A stretch of 27,836 nucleotides of DNA from Apostichopus parvimensis. Taxonomy: Eukaryota; Echinodermata; Holothuroidea; Aspidochirotida; Stichopodidae. Below are positions 9,501 to 19,939 of this stretch, one piece after another (within the stretch, counting starts at the first letter, position 1; every line of letters starts with the position of its first letter). The translations under genes and the position numbers were made by a program. Under the pieces are notes generated by a model that was not told the origin of the DNA, ran no database searches, and saw only the letters and a list, made by a program, of their open reading frames with translations. The stretch is taken from positions 11,521 to 39,356 of the forward strand of contig KN884830.1 in NCBI GenBank assembly GCA_000934455.1. The letters run 5' to 3'.

Positions 9501-9806
9501 GTTTGTATAAGTGGTGTAGCAAATAGCAATGGTGCCCCATTACAGCAATAAAAATATGGTACACAGAAAATTCACACAAGGCCAACCATGGTTCTAGGCT
9601 TGGGTGATCAAGTTTTGATTTCTGATACCTCTAGCCACCCGGATGTGGCTCCTATATAGTCAGAGAGATCATGTGACCCGTTTGAGATGCAGCAAATGAG
9701 CGGTTATTTGTTTCCTGTGTTTGAAATCACCGCATCCAAGCCCAACACCAACCTACACCGCCACTCCTGCGACCCGGGCCCCAGGTATTGACGCCACTGT
9801 TTGTAT
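9501..9806. mobile_element. hAT-type MITE with 8-bp target-site duplication
   Basis: The exact 8-mer GTTTGTAT occurs at 9501-9508 and 9799-9806. Between them lies a 290-bp element beginning AAGTGGTGTAGCAAATAG and ending with the reverse complement of AGTGGCGTCAATACCTGG, an imperfect terminal inverted repeat. An 8-bp duplication and AGTGG-type ends are the hallmark of hAT elements. There is no transposase, so it is non-autonomous. The interior contains a GC-rich patch (GACCCGGGCCCC) near the right end. Confidence 0.65.
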
Positions 9807-10239
9807 CATTGGATGAATGACCATGGTTATTGGAAAAAGTGCTAATTTGGAGAGTAAATGAATTTTGCTTTGGGAGGTTAACTATATTATTATGTTTGTA
9901 GTTAACATTCCATTATATGTGTGGATATATAGTCTGCCATTACATGTTTATTTAATTGAAAAGACGAGAACAAATCTTTGTTTCGTTGTCGCATTTACAT
10001 TTCTAGCGCTATTCGGTAGATTGAGTGTGGGCGGAGATGTGTGTGTTGGAGAGGCAGGGGGTATAATATAGACCGACAGTTACGAGTTTGGAAGCTTCAC
10101 AGATCCACTGTGCTGGCTCTGTGAAATTATTGATGGCAGTTTTATGGGAAATGTTGTGTAACCCTTTAAATGGGCCTTTATTCTGAATATATGTTATGTA
10201 GACGTATGTGGTATATCCGGAATAGTGCGCGACTATATT
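9807..10239. other. Spacer between MITE and LINE, no gene recognised
   Basis: A 68-codon open frame on the plus strand (9865-10071) is hydrophobic but has no recognisable domain, splice context or start context, so I do not call it a gene. Nothing else is supported here. Confidence 0.4.
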
Positions 10240-10350
10240 CTTTGCTTTATTTTATTTTTTATTTTTATTTTTATTATCATTCCAACAAATTCATAATAAC
10301 ATATACTTTATGACCAATAGTCAATATTATCGACAACAACAAATAAATCA

Positions 10351-11796
10351 TTAAAATTCAAATAAAGATTTCCATTTATACCATCTGATATCAAAATCAT
10401 TTTGCTTACATTTAGTTTGATACATAAACTTTTCTTTCAAATAAAAATTCTTTAAATCAATGTTACCATAGTTAAAGGAAGGTTTCTCATTTTTAACCTT
10501 ACTTTTGTATACACAAAATTTCAGAACCAGAAGGATGTTATTAAACACATAGTCTTTGTACAAATAATTTCCACACAGAACAAGTTCTTTACTAACTGCA
10601 ATATTGATATTCAATTTGATTTGAACCCAAATTTGAAAATCCCTCCATACTTTCTGGGTGAAGCTGCATTCCCAAAATAAATGAATTAAACTCTCATCTG
10701 CCACACCACAAAAAGTGCACAATGGATCAGTGGTTTTGCCAATTTTAACCATGAGAGTATTTGTCCCTAAAATTCTGTTAAGAAGACGAAATTGGAACGA
10801 ACGGAGCTTCACCTCAGAAGTACATTTCCAATTGTATGAGCACACCTTATACCAATCTACTTCAGAAAAATGTGGGGACAAGAGCATGTTCCATTTGTGA
10901 ATACATTTATATTGGACCTTATCATTTGTTAATAAAATATTATAAAACCTTTTACACCCTTTTGGATCCATAAAAACAGTTTTAATATGAAAGCCTTGAA
11001 ATGGGAGTGCAAGAGATTTATTTATCTGGCCTAATAGACCAGAAAAAGATTTCTCTATTGCTTTTTTAATACCATGCACGTGAAGAAAATTTGTTCTCAC
11101 ATCATATTTTGTATAAATCTCATCAGCAGATAAGAACTCACCCTTAGAGTTTATCAGGTCGTTAACATATACTATACCATGTCTTTGCCAATCTTTATAC
11201 AAAATGCATATATTACCCACCTTAATTTTTTCGTTGTGCCAAATACTGGAACTTAAAACATCGTGAATATTTTGGGGGTTGAGCGAAACGGTGAAATCCT
11301 TCCAGGCTGAAAAAACACTTTTCCAAAAGGTATTTTTACTTTCTTTAATAACTCTATCCCAATAAGTACCAGAAGAGTAATCAAAATTACAATTAGGAGT
11401 ATTCACTTTATATAAATTATACACCTTACTGTCAATGTTATATTTAAGCAGTCTACGAATCTAAGTAAACTTAAGTGCCTTCTCGAAAGGTTCAAATTGA
11501 ATCATGCCAGCACCACCTTTTGTAACGGGAAGCGCCATTTGATTTCCACTGATCCTATCAACTTTACCTCCCCGTACAAAGTTATAAAACTTTGAGTTAA
11601 TCTCCTTGATAATTTCTTTACTTGGGGTTGGAAGTGAAAGAACGAGATGGTTCAATTTTGGCAACAAAAGGGATTTAACCACAACTATTCTACCTAAAGC
11701 TGTCAGAAACTTCTTTGACCAGTAGTGAATTTTTTTGTAATAGCTTGCATAGTAGTAACATAATTTACATTCACAATAACATCCAGTTGTGTACAC
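10351..11796 (-). pseudogene. LINE ORF2 C-terminal part with zf-RVT domain, one nonsense codon
   Basis: Two stretches in the same frame, 11796-11464 and 11460-10351, are separated only by TAG at 11463-11461. The context KALKFT-stop-IRRLLKY suggests a conserved Trp codon (TGG) mutated to TAG. Upstream sits the post-RT region (FLTALGRIVVVKSLLLPKLNHL); downstream the zinc-finger CTFCGVADESLIHLFWEC followed by SFTQKVWRDF. It ends with TAA at 10353-10351 before the A-rich tail. Confidence 0.85.
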
Positions 11797-11887
11797 AATG
11801 TTGCCCCAAGATAACTGAATATATTATCTCCAACCCAAGATAAGTTATAATTCTTACATAAAACATCATCACTACCTTTTTTTGATC

Positions 11888-12853
11888 CTATCCAAACAGC
11901 ACTAGTTTTATCCATGTTAATTTTCGAACCAGATATATTATGGAAATTTTCCAGAAGCTTGAAAGTTTGTGAAAGAGAATTTCCGTGCCATCTAAAATAA
12001 TAGTTGTGTCATCGGCATATTGTAAAACTTTATATTCCATATCACATATGATAATACCCTTAATATCCACACAATTATTAATGGCAATGTTTAAAATCTG
12101 AGAACACAGAAGAAAAATATAAGGCGAAAGACCATCCCCTTGACGGCATCCCGATTTAATATCAAAAAATCGGGTCATGTGGCCATTTACTAAGACGGAA
12201 GATTGTTGTAAAAAACTGAGATCCATCTTTTAAAGCCTTCCCCAAAATGAAACAAATCTAGCGTTTTGAAAATAAATTCATGTGAAACTGAGTCGAATGC
12301 TTTTTCAAAATCAATTAAGAGTAAGAGACCTGGAATATTATTTAAATCGGTGTAACTCATAATATCGTAAACCTGTCTTATATTCTCCCCAATGAATCTA
12401 CCTGCCATAAACCCTGACTGATCAGAACTTATCAAATGAGGTAAAACTTGCTTTAACCTGTTGGCAATACATGATGATGCAAGCTTGTAGGATACATTAA
12501 GGAGAGAGATTGGACGCCAGTTTTTTAAGAGATGACGTGGCTTTTGCTCTTTTGGAAGCAATGTAATTACACCGCGTCTTTGTGTGATTGAAAGACAACC
12601 AGTATCATAGGATTCATTTACTGACCTTAATAAAAACCATGAGAGATCGTAAAAACACTTTATAGAATTCAACAGTGTAACCATCTAAACCAGGACTCTT
12701 ATTATTACTCATCTTTTTGAGGGCACTTAGAAGTTCATCATGCTGAATTGGGCCATCAAGACCCTCACTTTGTTCATCATGTAAACAAGTAAAATTATCA
12801 GTTTTTACAAAATCTTGTAACATAACATCATGGGTATTTCTTGTATTATACAA
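11888..12853 (-). pseudogene. LINE ORF2 reverse transcriptase domain, frameshifted
   Basis: Three overlapping frame segments (12853-12614, 12684-12190, 12226-11888) together form the RT. Visible motifs are KSPGLDGYTVEFYK, ITLLPKEQKP with NWRPISLLN, LLLIDFEKAFDSVSHEF (catalytic Asp), SGCRQGDGLSPYIFLL, and QYADDTTIILDG with the YADD codons at 12019-12008. Frame changes near 12650, 12205 and 11900 break the reading frame, so no intact enzyme is made. The catalytic aspartates themselves are preserved. Confidence 0.88.
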
Positions 12854-13006
12854 CTATTTATAAAAACCATAAGTTTCATCTAAAATGGCCTTGTTGGTAA
12901 ATTTACGAATACCATCCGATCCAGTAATTGTTTGAATCGTTTTATTTGCACAATTTCTTTTCTCTAGCCTCAAGAAATATGAGGAGGGTTTTTCACCAGT
13001 TTCTAA

Positions 13007-13985
13007 TCATTTGACCCTGGACCGCAACATGGCCCCCTGCATCTTTGTTTTACGTAAAAATTCAAGCTCGTTATTTTTGTCTTTGAGTATCTCAAGATGA
13101 TGCAGATCAAAAATATTATGATGGCGCTCAAGATTTTCAATTTCGGTCAAAAGGTCAGATTCCCTGCGACTACCTTCCTTTTTCTTAAATGAAGAGTATG
13201 AAATTGATTTCCCCCGTATCTCTAATAAAAGAGCGTCGAAAAATAAGTTATCACTGATAAGGAAATTCAAATCACGAGGGCGGATATCAGAGATTCGCTC
13301 TGGATTGTATGGGGTAGCAGCATATTGTTGAATAACCTTGTTTATTGTACCTTTAACAATGTTGATATAATCAATATCCTTCAAAAGTGAATTATTAAAT
13401 TTCCGATAACTTTTCCCTCTTGGTAAATCATTCAAACTAAACTGAGTTGTAACAATAGAGTTGTCTGTTCTATATCCCGGTAAAATCTCTGTACTTGTGG
13501 TAAAATTCAATAACTCTTCTGAAATTAAAAAGAAGTCCAATCTACTCATTTTTAAAGGAGTGGGTTGCTTCCAAGTGTAACGCCTCACATCTTCATTATT
13601 ACATCTCCATACATCAACAACATTCAACACTTGCATTAAATCAAGAACAACCTTTCTTGCTTTTGGGTTATTAATGTGAAAATAGTTGTACGTATAAATT
13701 TTAGGATCAATAACAAAATTCCAATACCCACAAATCACATAATTTGTATTCTGAAAATCCTTCAAAACTGTTTTAATATTGTGATAAAACTTAGGTGTAT
13801 CTTTTTATTGGGCCGTACAAAGAACAAAGAGTAAATCTTTTATCACAGAAACTTAAATCAATTGCAACATAGTTACCTTCCTCGTCCATTTTTGTACTAT
13901 GGATTGTAATCAAAATTATTATTAAACAAGATTGCAACCCCTCTGGATTGAGAGTTTAAATAGCTTTATGAACAAGTGCTCACGA
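13007..13985 (-). pseudogene. LINE ORF2 endonuclease remnant
   Basis: The frame 13765-13007 holds the second half of an exonuclease-endonuclease-phosphatase fold: ICGYWNFVID (normally GDxN, here Asp to Tyr), SRLDFFLIS, and RTDNSIV where SDH is expected (the catalytic His is lost). A preceding piece (13960-13800) in shifted frames reads SRGVAILFNN and MDEEGNYVAIDL, then LCSLYGP. The loss of these residues, plus the truncation, means the endonuclease is inactive. The linker toward RT (12853-13006) still reads ETGEKPSSYFLRLEKRN. Confidence 0.8.
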
Positions 13986-14134
13986 AAATATTAACTCCGT
14001 AGAAAGTAAAAGTGATATTTGTATTTATTGTACAAAATGGTGCTTAAATATAGATATACTAGATTTGCATGTAAAGATATAATCATTAAGATTCATAAAA
14101 AATCCCTTTCATTAACAAAGTGGGGCACATTTTT

Positions 14135-14290
14135 AATGTATGAAGTGGGAACTTTCTTAAAGAACAGGGGAGTGGAGGGGCTACAAATCCCAGGCTCTAC
14201 TGCCACTGTTTTATATATTATATTCATAACGTTGAACGTTTGGTTACCACTGTGCTGCATTTTCCATCAATCTTAACCAATTAGTGATGA
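14135..14290 (+). repeat. Dispersed repeat, copy A
   Basis: Similar to 18357-18487. Shared features are ATGAAGTGGGA, GGGG(C)TACAAA/CCACAAA, GCTCTACTGCCACTGTT, TATTATATTCA and CTGCATTT. The similarity is patchy. It lies just outside the 5' end of the LINE. Confidence 0.65.
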
Positions 14291-14540
14291 AGTTAAGATA
14301 CTTTTAAGTCACATATTCTTTAAAACATGAGAAAGCGAACCAGAACATTCTCAATTAATTAATATATTCACAATTAAAAACTTTTCAAATCATGTTAATA
14401 ACCATATTTCGTGACGTTTTTATTAAAAGTGCTACAAGGATATGCTCACAATGAATCGACAACCTCTTACGAGATATAATCTTCATAATTTTCTGAATCT
14501 CATAATTTCCCAATCGCGATACTTGCCATGTCAGTGACAT

Positions 14541-15866
14541 CATACAACTTTCTGTCTCTTCTGTTGGGATATGTTTTGATAGGAAGTTTGTTTTGACCAC
14601 GGAACTAATTTTACCTTTTCCTTTATTCTTCCTTTATTTGGAATGCTTCACTTGCAAGACATGGTAAATCAAGCCATGTACATTCAAATCAAATTTGATC
14701 GGTTTTACCGATAACAGAAGTGCGCCCGCAACAGGAATTCCCCTATTGTGCAATAATGTCACAAGACGCCGTCGTCGCCATTTTGAAGAATTTATATTGT
14801 ACACGATGTGCTGAAGTACAAGTGAATTCACAGTAGCCATTTTCTAAAAGGTGAGTTATTTTGTAATGGGTAAAACAGATGATGATTTCAATTATTATAA
14901 ACTCTATATGTGCTTCTGCATTATATATTTTGTCATATTTCATTTAGCAGGCGTCTGCCTCTCTATATTGCAAAACTACGTGCAACCTGGGAATATTCAT
15001 AATAGTATCAAGCACGATCATATATGCGTATTAATCGTAATGAAATACAGACTACTGAAGCTTGCCATCGCTATATCTAGGTCAGTGCCGTTAGGACGGA
15101 CATGTTGGGACAGGGAGGGAGTGTAATTGAAAGCAAATTTGGACAAGTGAGGCAAGCCAAATGCCCAATAACCAATCTATCGATCGAGAATCTTGAACTG
15201 TCACTGATAAACCGGGATTTTTGACTAATAAACCTGGATTCTCGATCACAATTTGGGAAATTAACCTCAAATTTGGAGACTTTCAGTTGATAAATGCAGG
15301 TTTATGAAAGTAATTTAGATATAGCATACCTGGATTATCAAATGAAATTCAAGGTTTATCAGCGACAATCCAGGATTATCGACCGATAAACCTGGGTTAT
15401 CCTGCATCTTAGCTTTTGGGTTAACTTTTTCTACCATATAGGCCTACACAAATATAAGTTACTTGTGTAATGGTTGTGGTGTGATTGCGACGGAGAGTCG
15501 GGCATACGAGAAAGTAACTGTGCATAGTATGTGGTAAGGGGGGAGAAGGGCGGAGTCATATGGTTGATGGGTATGAGTCTCCAAGGTACAAAATGACCAA
15601 AGGCGTCGAAAGCACAAGTGACACTTGTTTCACCTGCTCCCACTTCTCACCCTTTATGTATTAATAATTTCCTCCATAAGTTTTCCAGCCTTCATGCTAA
15701 CACCCTGTAACTATGACTAGGCCTTATCTCCCCCCCCCCCCATATCCCCCTCCTTCACTAGTTGCTATTGGTAAACAACGAGAGGAGTCTCTCGGCTGGA
15801 TCTCACATTGATCATATCATCATAGGGCCTACAGGGTGGATAATGTGATGTAGCAGTAAGTAGACG
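14541..15866. repeat. Duplicated 1.3-kb block, copy 1 (left of gap)
   Basis: Nearly identical to 15917-17238. Copy 1 is 1326 bases and copy 2 is 1322; the four-base difference is a C-run (12 versus 8). A few single-base differences are visible near 15406, 15667 and 15707. Small open frames (for example 14634-14840 minus) occur identically in both copies and show no recognised domain. A CG-rich patch with AAATGGCGACGACGGCG on the minus strand lies near 14780. Confidence 0.95.
15182..15405. repeat. Cluster of GATAAACCTGG-like motifs in both orientations
   Basis: The core (G)ATAAACC(T/G)GG occurs forward near 15205, 15224 and 15379, and as its reverse complement or variants (AGGTTTATC, CCAGGATTATC, CTGGATTATC) near 15299, 15331, 15352 and 15371. 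An exact 11-bp inverted pair, GATCGAGAATC (15182-15192) and GATTCTCGATC (15237-15247), sits within it. The same cluster is repeated at 16558-16781 in the second copy of the block. Confidence 0.65.
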
Positions 15867-15916
15867 NNNNNNNNNNNNNNNNNNNNNNNNNNNNNNNNNN
15901 NNNNNNNNNNNNNNNN
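15867..15916. other. Assembly gap (50 N)
   Basis: Exactly 50 undetermined bases, a placeholder length. It sits precisely between the end of copy 1 and the start of copy 2 of the duplicated block. Confidence 0.98.
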
Positions 15917-17238
15917 CATACAACTTTCTGTCTCTTCTGTTGGGATATGTTTTGATAGGAAGTTTGTTTTGACCACGGAACTAATTTTACCTTTTCCTTT
16001 ATTCTTCCTTTATTTGGAATGCTTCACTTGCAAGACATGGTAAATCAAGCCATGTACATTCAAATCAAATTTGATCGGTTTTACCGATAACAGAAGTGCG
16101 CCCGCAACAGGAATTCCCCTATTGTGCAATAATGTCACAAGACGCCGTCGTCGCCATTTTGAAGAATTTATATTGTACACGATGTGCTGAAGTACAAGTG
16201 AATTCACAGTAGCCATTTTCTAAAAGGTGAGTTATTTTGTAATGGGTAAAACAGATGATGATTTCAATTATTATAAACTCTATATGTGCTTCTGCATTAT
16301 ATATTTTGTCATATTTCATTTAGCAGGCGTCTGCCTCTCTATATTGCAAAACTACGTGCAACCTGGGAATATTCATAATAGTATCAAGCACGATCATATA
16401 TGCGTATTAATCGTAATGAAATACAGACTACTGAAGCTTGCCATCGCTATATCTAGGTCAGTGCCGTTAGGACGGACATGTTGGGACAGGGAGGGAGTGT
16501 AATTGAAAGCAAATTTGGACAAGTGAGGCAAGCCAAATGCCCAATAACCAATCTATCGATCGAGAATCTTGAACTGTCACTGATAAACCGGGATTTTTGA
16601 CTAATAAACCTGGATTCTCGATCACAATTTGGGAAATTAACCTCAAATTTGGAGACTTTCAGTTGATAAATGCAGGTTTATGAAAGTAATTTAGATATAG
16701 CATACCTGGATTATCAAATGAAATTCAAGGTTTATCAGCGACAATCCAGGATTATCGACCGATAAACCTGGGTTATCCTGCATCATAGCTTTTGGGTTAA
16801 CTTTTTCTACCATATAGGCCTACACAAATATAAGTTACTTGTGTAATGGTTGTGGTGTGATTGCGACGGAGAGTCGGGCATACGAGAAAGTAACTGTGCA
16901 TAGTATGTGGTAAGGGGGGAGAAGGGCGGAGTCATATGGTTGATGGGTATGAGTCTCCAAGGTACAAAATGACCAAAGGCGTCGAAAGCACAAGTGACAC
17001 TTGTTTCACCTGCTCCCACTTCTCACCCTTTATGTATTCATAATTTCCTCCATAAGTTTTCCAGCCTTCATGCTAACACCCTGCAACTATGACTAGGCCT
17101 TATCTCCCCCCCCATATCCCCCTCCTTCACTAGTTGCTATTGGTAAACAACGAGAGGAGTCTCTCGGCTGGATCTCACATTGATCATATCATCATAGGGC
17201 CTACAGGGTGGATAATGTGATGTAGCAGTAAGTAGACG
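15917..17238. repeat. Duplicated 1.3-kb block, copy 2 (right of gap)
   Basis: Starts with CATACAACTTTCTG immediately after the gap, matching base 14541 onward, and ends AGTAAGTAGACG at 17238, matching the base before the gap. Sequence after 17238 is unique. This is what two overlapping contig ends look like when placed side by side. Confidence 0.95.
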
Positions 17239-18204
17239 CTTTTGGCACAAGCGCTGTTTTTTAAGCACACATACATTGTTAGTCTCATCGTTAGTACGAA
17301 TATCTTTAGTGTACTTTGAACAGGTTATCCAAGTGAAATATTTACTTAATGCAAAGTAGGATTTATACTTATATTTCAATATGCCTGCGATTTAACACGT
17401 AGCATGTAAATCATCCTTGAGTAGAATGTGATATAAGCAGTTATCATTGTGATCACTACAGTACGTGTTAACTAACACGAGTAGTCCTATTGTGTCACCG
17501 CAGGGACCATGCCATGATAAGATGAGTGTACATCTGCTCGGAAAAAAGTATCTAAGATGACCTATTGTAATGCTTGTTTTGGCTTATTTTCAGTTACCAA
17601 TATTGCTTTTCTGCATTTAAGTGAAAGAGCATAAATCAAAGTAAGCTGGTGTGAAAATGAGGAGGTTTGAAGATGCGAGCTTATAGGCTAAACTATTTTA
17701 GAAGTTCTTTAGACAAATGTGATATTAGTTCGGGCGCGCAGATTAAATGGTTGGGGTTCAGTATGCTGAACTTCCTCTTTTCATCTCGAAATCTAAACGG
17801 TTTTGATATGGAATTTGCAAGTGCCATGACAAGCCAAGACCTCAGCTAAAATTTGATGGTAGGATATGTCAGTTGAAAATTATGCTTTGGCAGGCCTTGA
17901 AAGTGAGTTTAGTCTGTCAAGACTTTGTAACGACTAAATGCTGCAGTTAACTGTCACATTTAACATAATGACCATGCCTGATAGTAAACAAGACATAATA
18001 ATTTGTTTGAATTTGGAATCGAGGACGAAGTATGACGTTGAATGGGCAGATTTCTGTCCGTCGGTCACTGGAATAGATTCGGCTGTTTCTTGGTTCCCTT
18101 CGAAGAGAGCATAATACCATACCTGTGAAGTAAACGTGAATACTACTTACTATAGGCTAAAAGGCCCTAACTGTTTATAACGCAAGGTCAAGAAATGTTC
18201 ATCA
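17239..18204. other. Stretch without recognised gene
   Basis: Short open frames exist (17667-17849 plus, and 17137-17379 minus, which starts in the duplicated block), but none has a domain, splice context or supporting start. Nothing else is evident. Confidence 0.45.
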
Positions 18205-18645
18205 TGATATAACTACATGGAGTTTCCTTTGCAGTTTTATTCTTCATAGTTTTCGGCATCGCTGACTCTGCAGCGAATTTATTTATGATGTCATGACATG
18301 GGGTTTGGTGGGAATGGATGGTGTGGTGGGAAGGTTGAAGGGCGTACTACCCTTGTAATTTATGAAGTGGGACTGGGGAAGGGGCCACAAACCCCATGCT
18401 CTACTGCCACTGTTAACGTATTATATTCACACAACTTGTTTGATTGCCACTCTGCTGCATTTCCCTCAAAGCTAAATCAAGTTATATAATTACATGGTGT
18501 TTCCTTTTTAGTTTTATTCCTCATAGTTTTCCGTGTCGCTGACTCAGCGACTCAAAGTATTCATTGATGATGTCATGATATTGGGTTTTATTGAGGAGGG
18601 GTGGTGTGGTGGGAAGGTGGAAGGTGGAAGGGCGGGGTACTTTAA
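18205..18645 (+). repeat. Tandem duplication, offset 277 bp
   Basis: The segment at 18211-18355 (TACATGGAGTTTCCTTT, AGTTTTATTCTTCATAG, ATGATGTCATGA, GGTGTGGTGGGAAGG) recurs at 18488-18645 with moderate divergence. The second half of the first unit (18357-18487) is the dispersed repeat also found at 14135-14290. Confidence 0.75.
18357..18487 (+). repeat. Dispersed repeat, copy B
   Basis: Counterpart of 14135-14290 (ATGAAGTGGGA, GGGGCCACAAACCCC, GCTCTACTGCCACTGTT, CTGCATTTCCCTCAA). Confidence 0.6.
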
Positions 18646-19493
18646 TACCCCTCATAATTCGGTTTTGATGTTTTTTCCCCCATATAAAATAGAGAGACAA
18701 TTCTTGAGTATCGATTACATAGCAAACATATCCGAATCACCGCATTCATTGCGATACTACAAACAATGATACGTAGATTATCGTTATTACTAAAAGAAAA
18801 TAACTCCCGTAATAGCACGGCACATCCCCATGCATCGCAAGCTTGATAATATCCCTGCATGGAATATGTCTCGTGAGCCATCCATGTAATGGACGGACAT
18901 TCCTGTTGAAGTGGAAACTACAAAGTTATATATGTTAAGCAAGTCATGAAATAGAATAAAAGGTACTCACAGGATCATGAATTTGATAGAAATATCGAAA
19001 TGAGTTATTGAGGATGACGACATAATTTCTTGAAATAGATATATAACAACTGAACCATTTGCACTTAAAGTCGCTATTTTTCTGACTTCGCATACGTTTC
19101 CTTCAGATCAAGCTTTAGTATATAAGGTAAGCTACTAAATTTTATTCAGCTCGGTCCAACCACTAAATGTCCAATATTTTTTCATATTTTCCTCAGAAAT
19201 GTTACGAATTAAGTTATCTTTTTCCATGAGTTCTTCAATCTTTGCCAATAGCTGCAGTCATTGGACAGATATCATAGAGATTACACTGTCCATATAAGAG
19301 AGAAGAATTTGTTTTAGGCACAAACCTGGGTGACAGAACTTAGGCAGGATGAAGCGATAAAGATATATATGTAATTATACAACCGATAAGCAAAGTGTCC
19401 TTCAACTTAAGTACCACAAGAAGACCTTATTATGTCTGAGTGACATCAATTACATACGTCATATTGCAATATATGGAAAATATTAACGGTATG

Positions 19494-19905
19494 TTGATGC
19501 AGAGGAATTGCAGCAAGGTTGTTGTCGTAGTGAAACAGATGTACTCTTCAAGCAGTATTCATTGTATACATTGATAGGAAAAAGTTAAACATTAAGAAAC
19601 GTAGACACACAAATGCTACAATAAACGTAATCTAGAACTTCCCTATACCAAAGCACGGGAAAATTTACGCTTTACCATGTCACTCTATGTGTTGCTATGT
19701 TAGTATTACATAAGCTTTACCCTTGTATTATTACATATCATAAGAATAGGATGTGGGGTCAAGTAGCGGTGTTTTGATATAGACGCATTGCTGTGGGTTG
19801 TTATCGTAGTGAAAACAGCAAGGCATACTTCCATCAGTACTACATTGACAGGAAAAGTGAAATTTAAGAAACGGATACACTCAAATGGTCCAATATACGA
19901 AAGTG
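19494..19905 (+). repeat. Diverged direct repeat, about 130 bp, offset about 288
   Basis: 19494-19630 and 19778-19905 share GTTGTxxTCGTAGTGAAA, ACATTGAxAGGAAAAxG, TTAAGAAACG and ACACxCAAATG in the same order. A (GT)n tract and a GGGCGGGGAGGGG run follow at 19902-19940. No coding frame is supported here. Confidence 0.65.
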
Positions 19906-19939
19906 AGTGTGTGTGTGTGCGGAGGGCGGGGAGGGGGGT

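Larger units (their letters stand above)
10240..13985 (-). mobile_element. Tx1/L1-like non-LTR retrotransposon (LINE), 5'-truncated and broken
   Basis: The minus strand carries, in order, the C-terminal part of an apurinic-type endonuclease, a linker, reverse transcriptase with YADD, and a zinc-knuckle C-terminal region. It ends in an A-rich tail made of TAAAA-type units (10275 down to about 10245). The run NWRPISLLNVSYKLASS, DQSGFMAGRFIGENIRQ and the zf-RVT-type tail are typical of the L1/Tx1 lineage. ORF1 and the start of the endonuclease are missing; similarity fades near 13985. Several frameshifts and stops show it is dead. The flanks were not resolved to a clear target-site duplication. 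Confidence 0.88.

Noticed and set aside
9865-10071. 68-codon hydrophobic open frame on the plus strand
   Set aside because: No recognisable domain, no splice or start context, and located in repeat-rich spacer DNA.
10715-10900. Plus-strand frame within the LINE
   Set aside because: Shadow of the ORF2 C-terminal coding sequence on the other strand.
14634-14840. 68-codon minus-strand frame (repeated at 16010-16216)
   Set aside because: It is identical in both copies only because the whole 1.3-kb block is duplicated, and it has no domain or splice evidence.
14851-15126. 91-codon plus-strand frame (repeated at 16227-16502)
   Set aside because: Same block duplication; the composition looks like translated AT-rich DNA, with no recognised motif.
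15182-15405. CRISPR-like array
   Set aside because: Motifs are irregularly spaced, in both orientations and degenerate, in an animal genome.
14541-17238. A genuine segmental duplication or transposon pair
   Set aside because: The edges coincide exactly with the N gap on both sides, which fits unmerged contig ends far better than a biological event.
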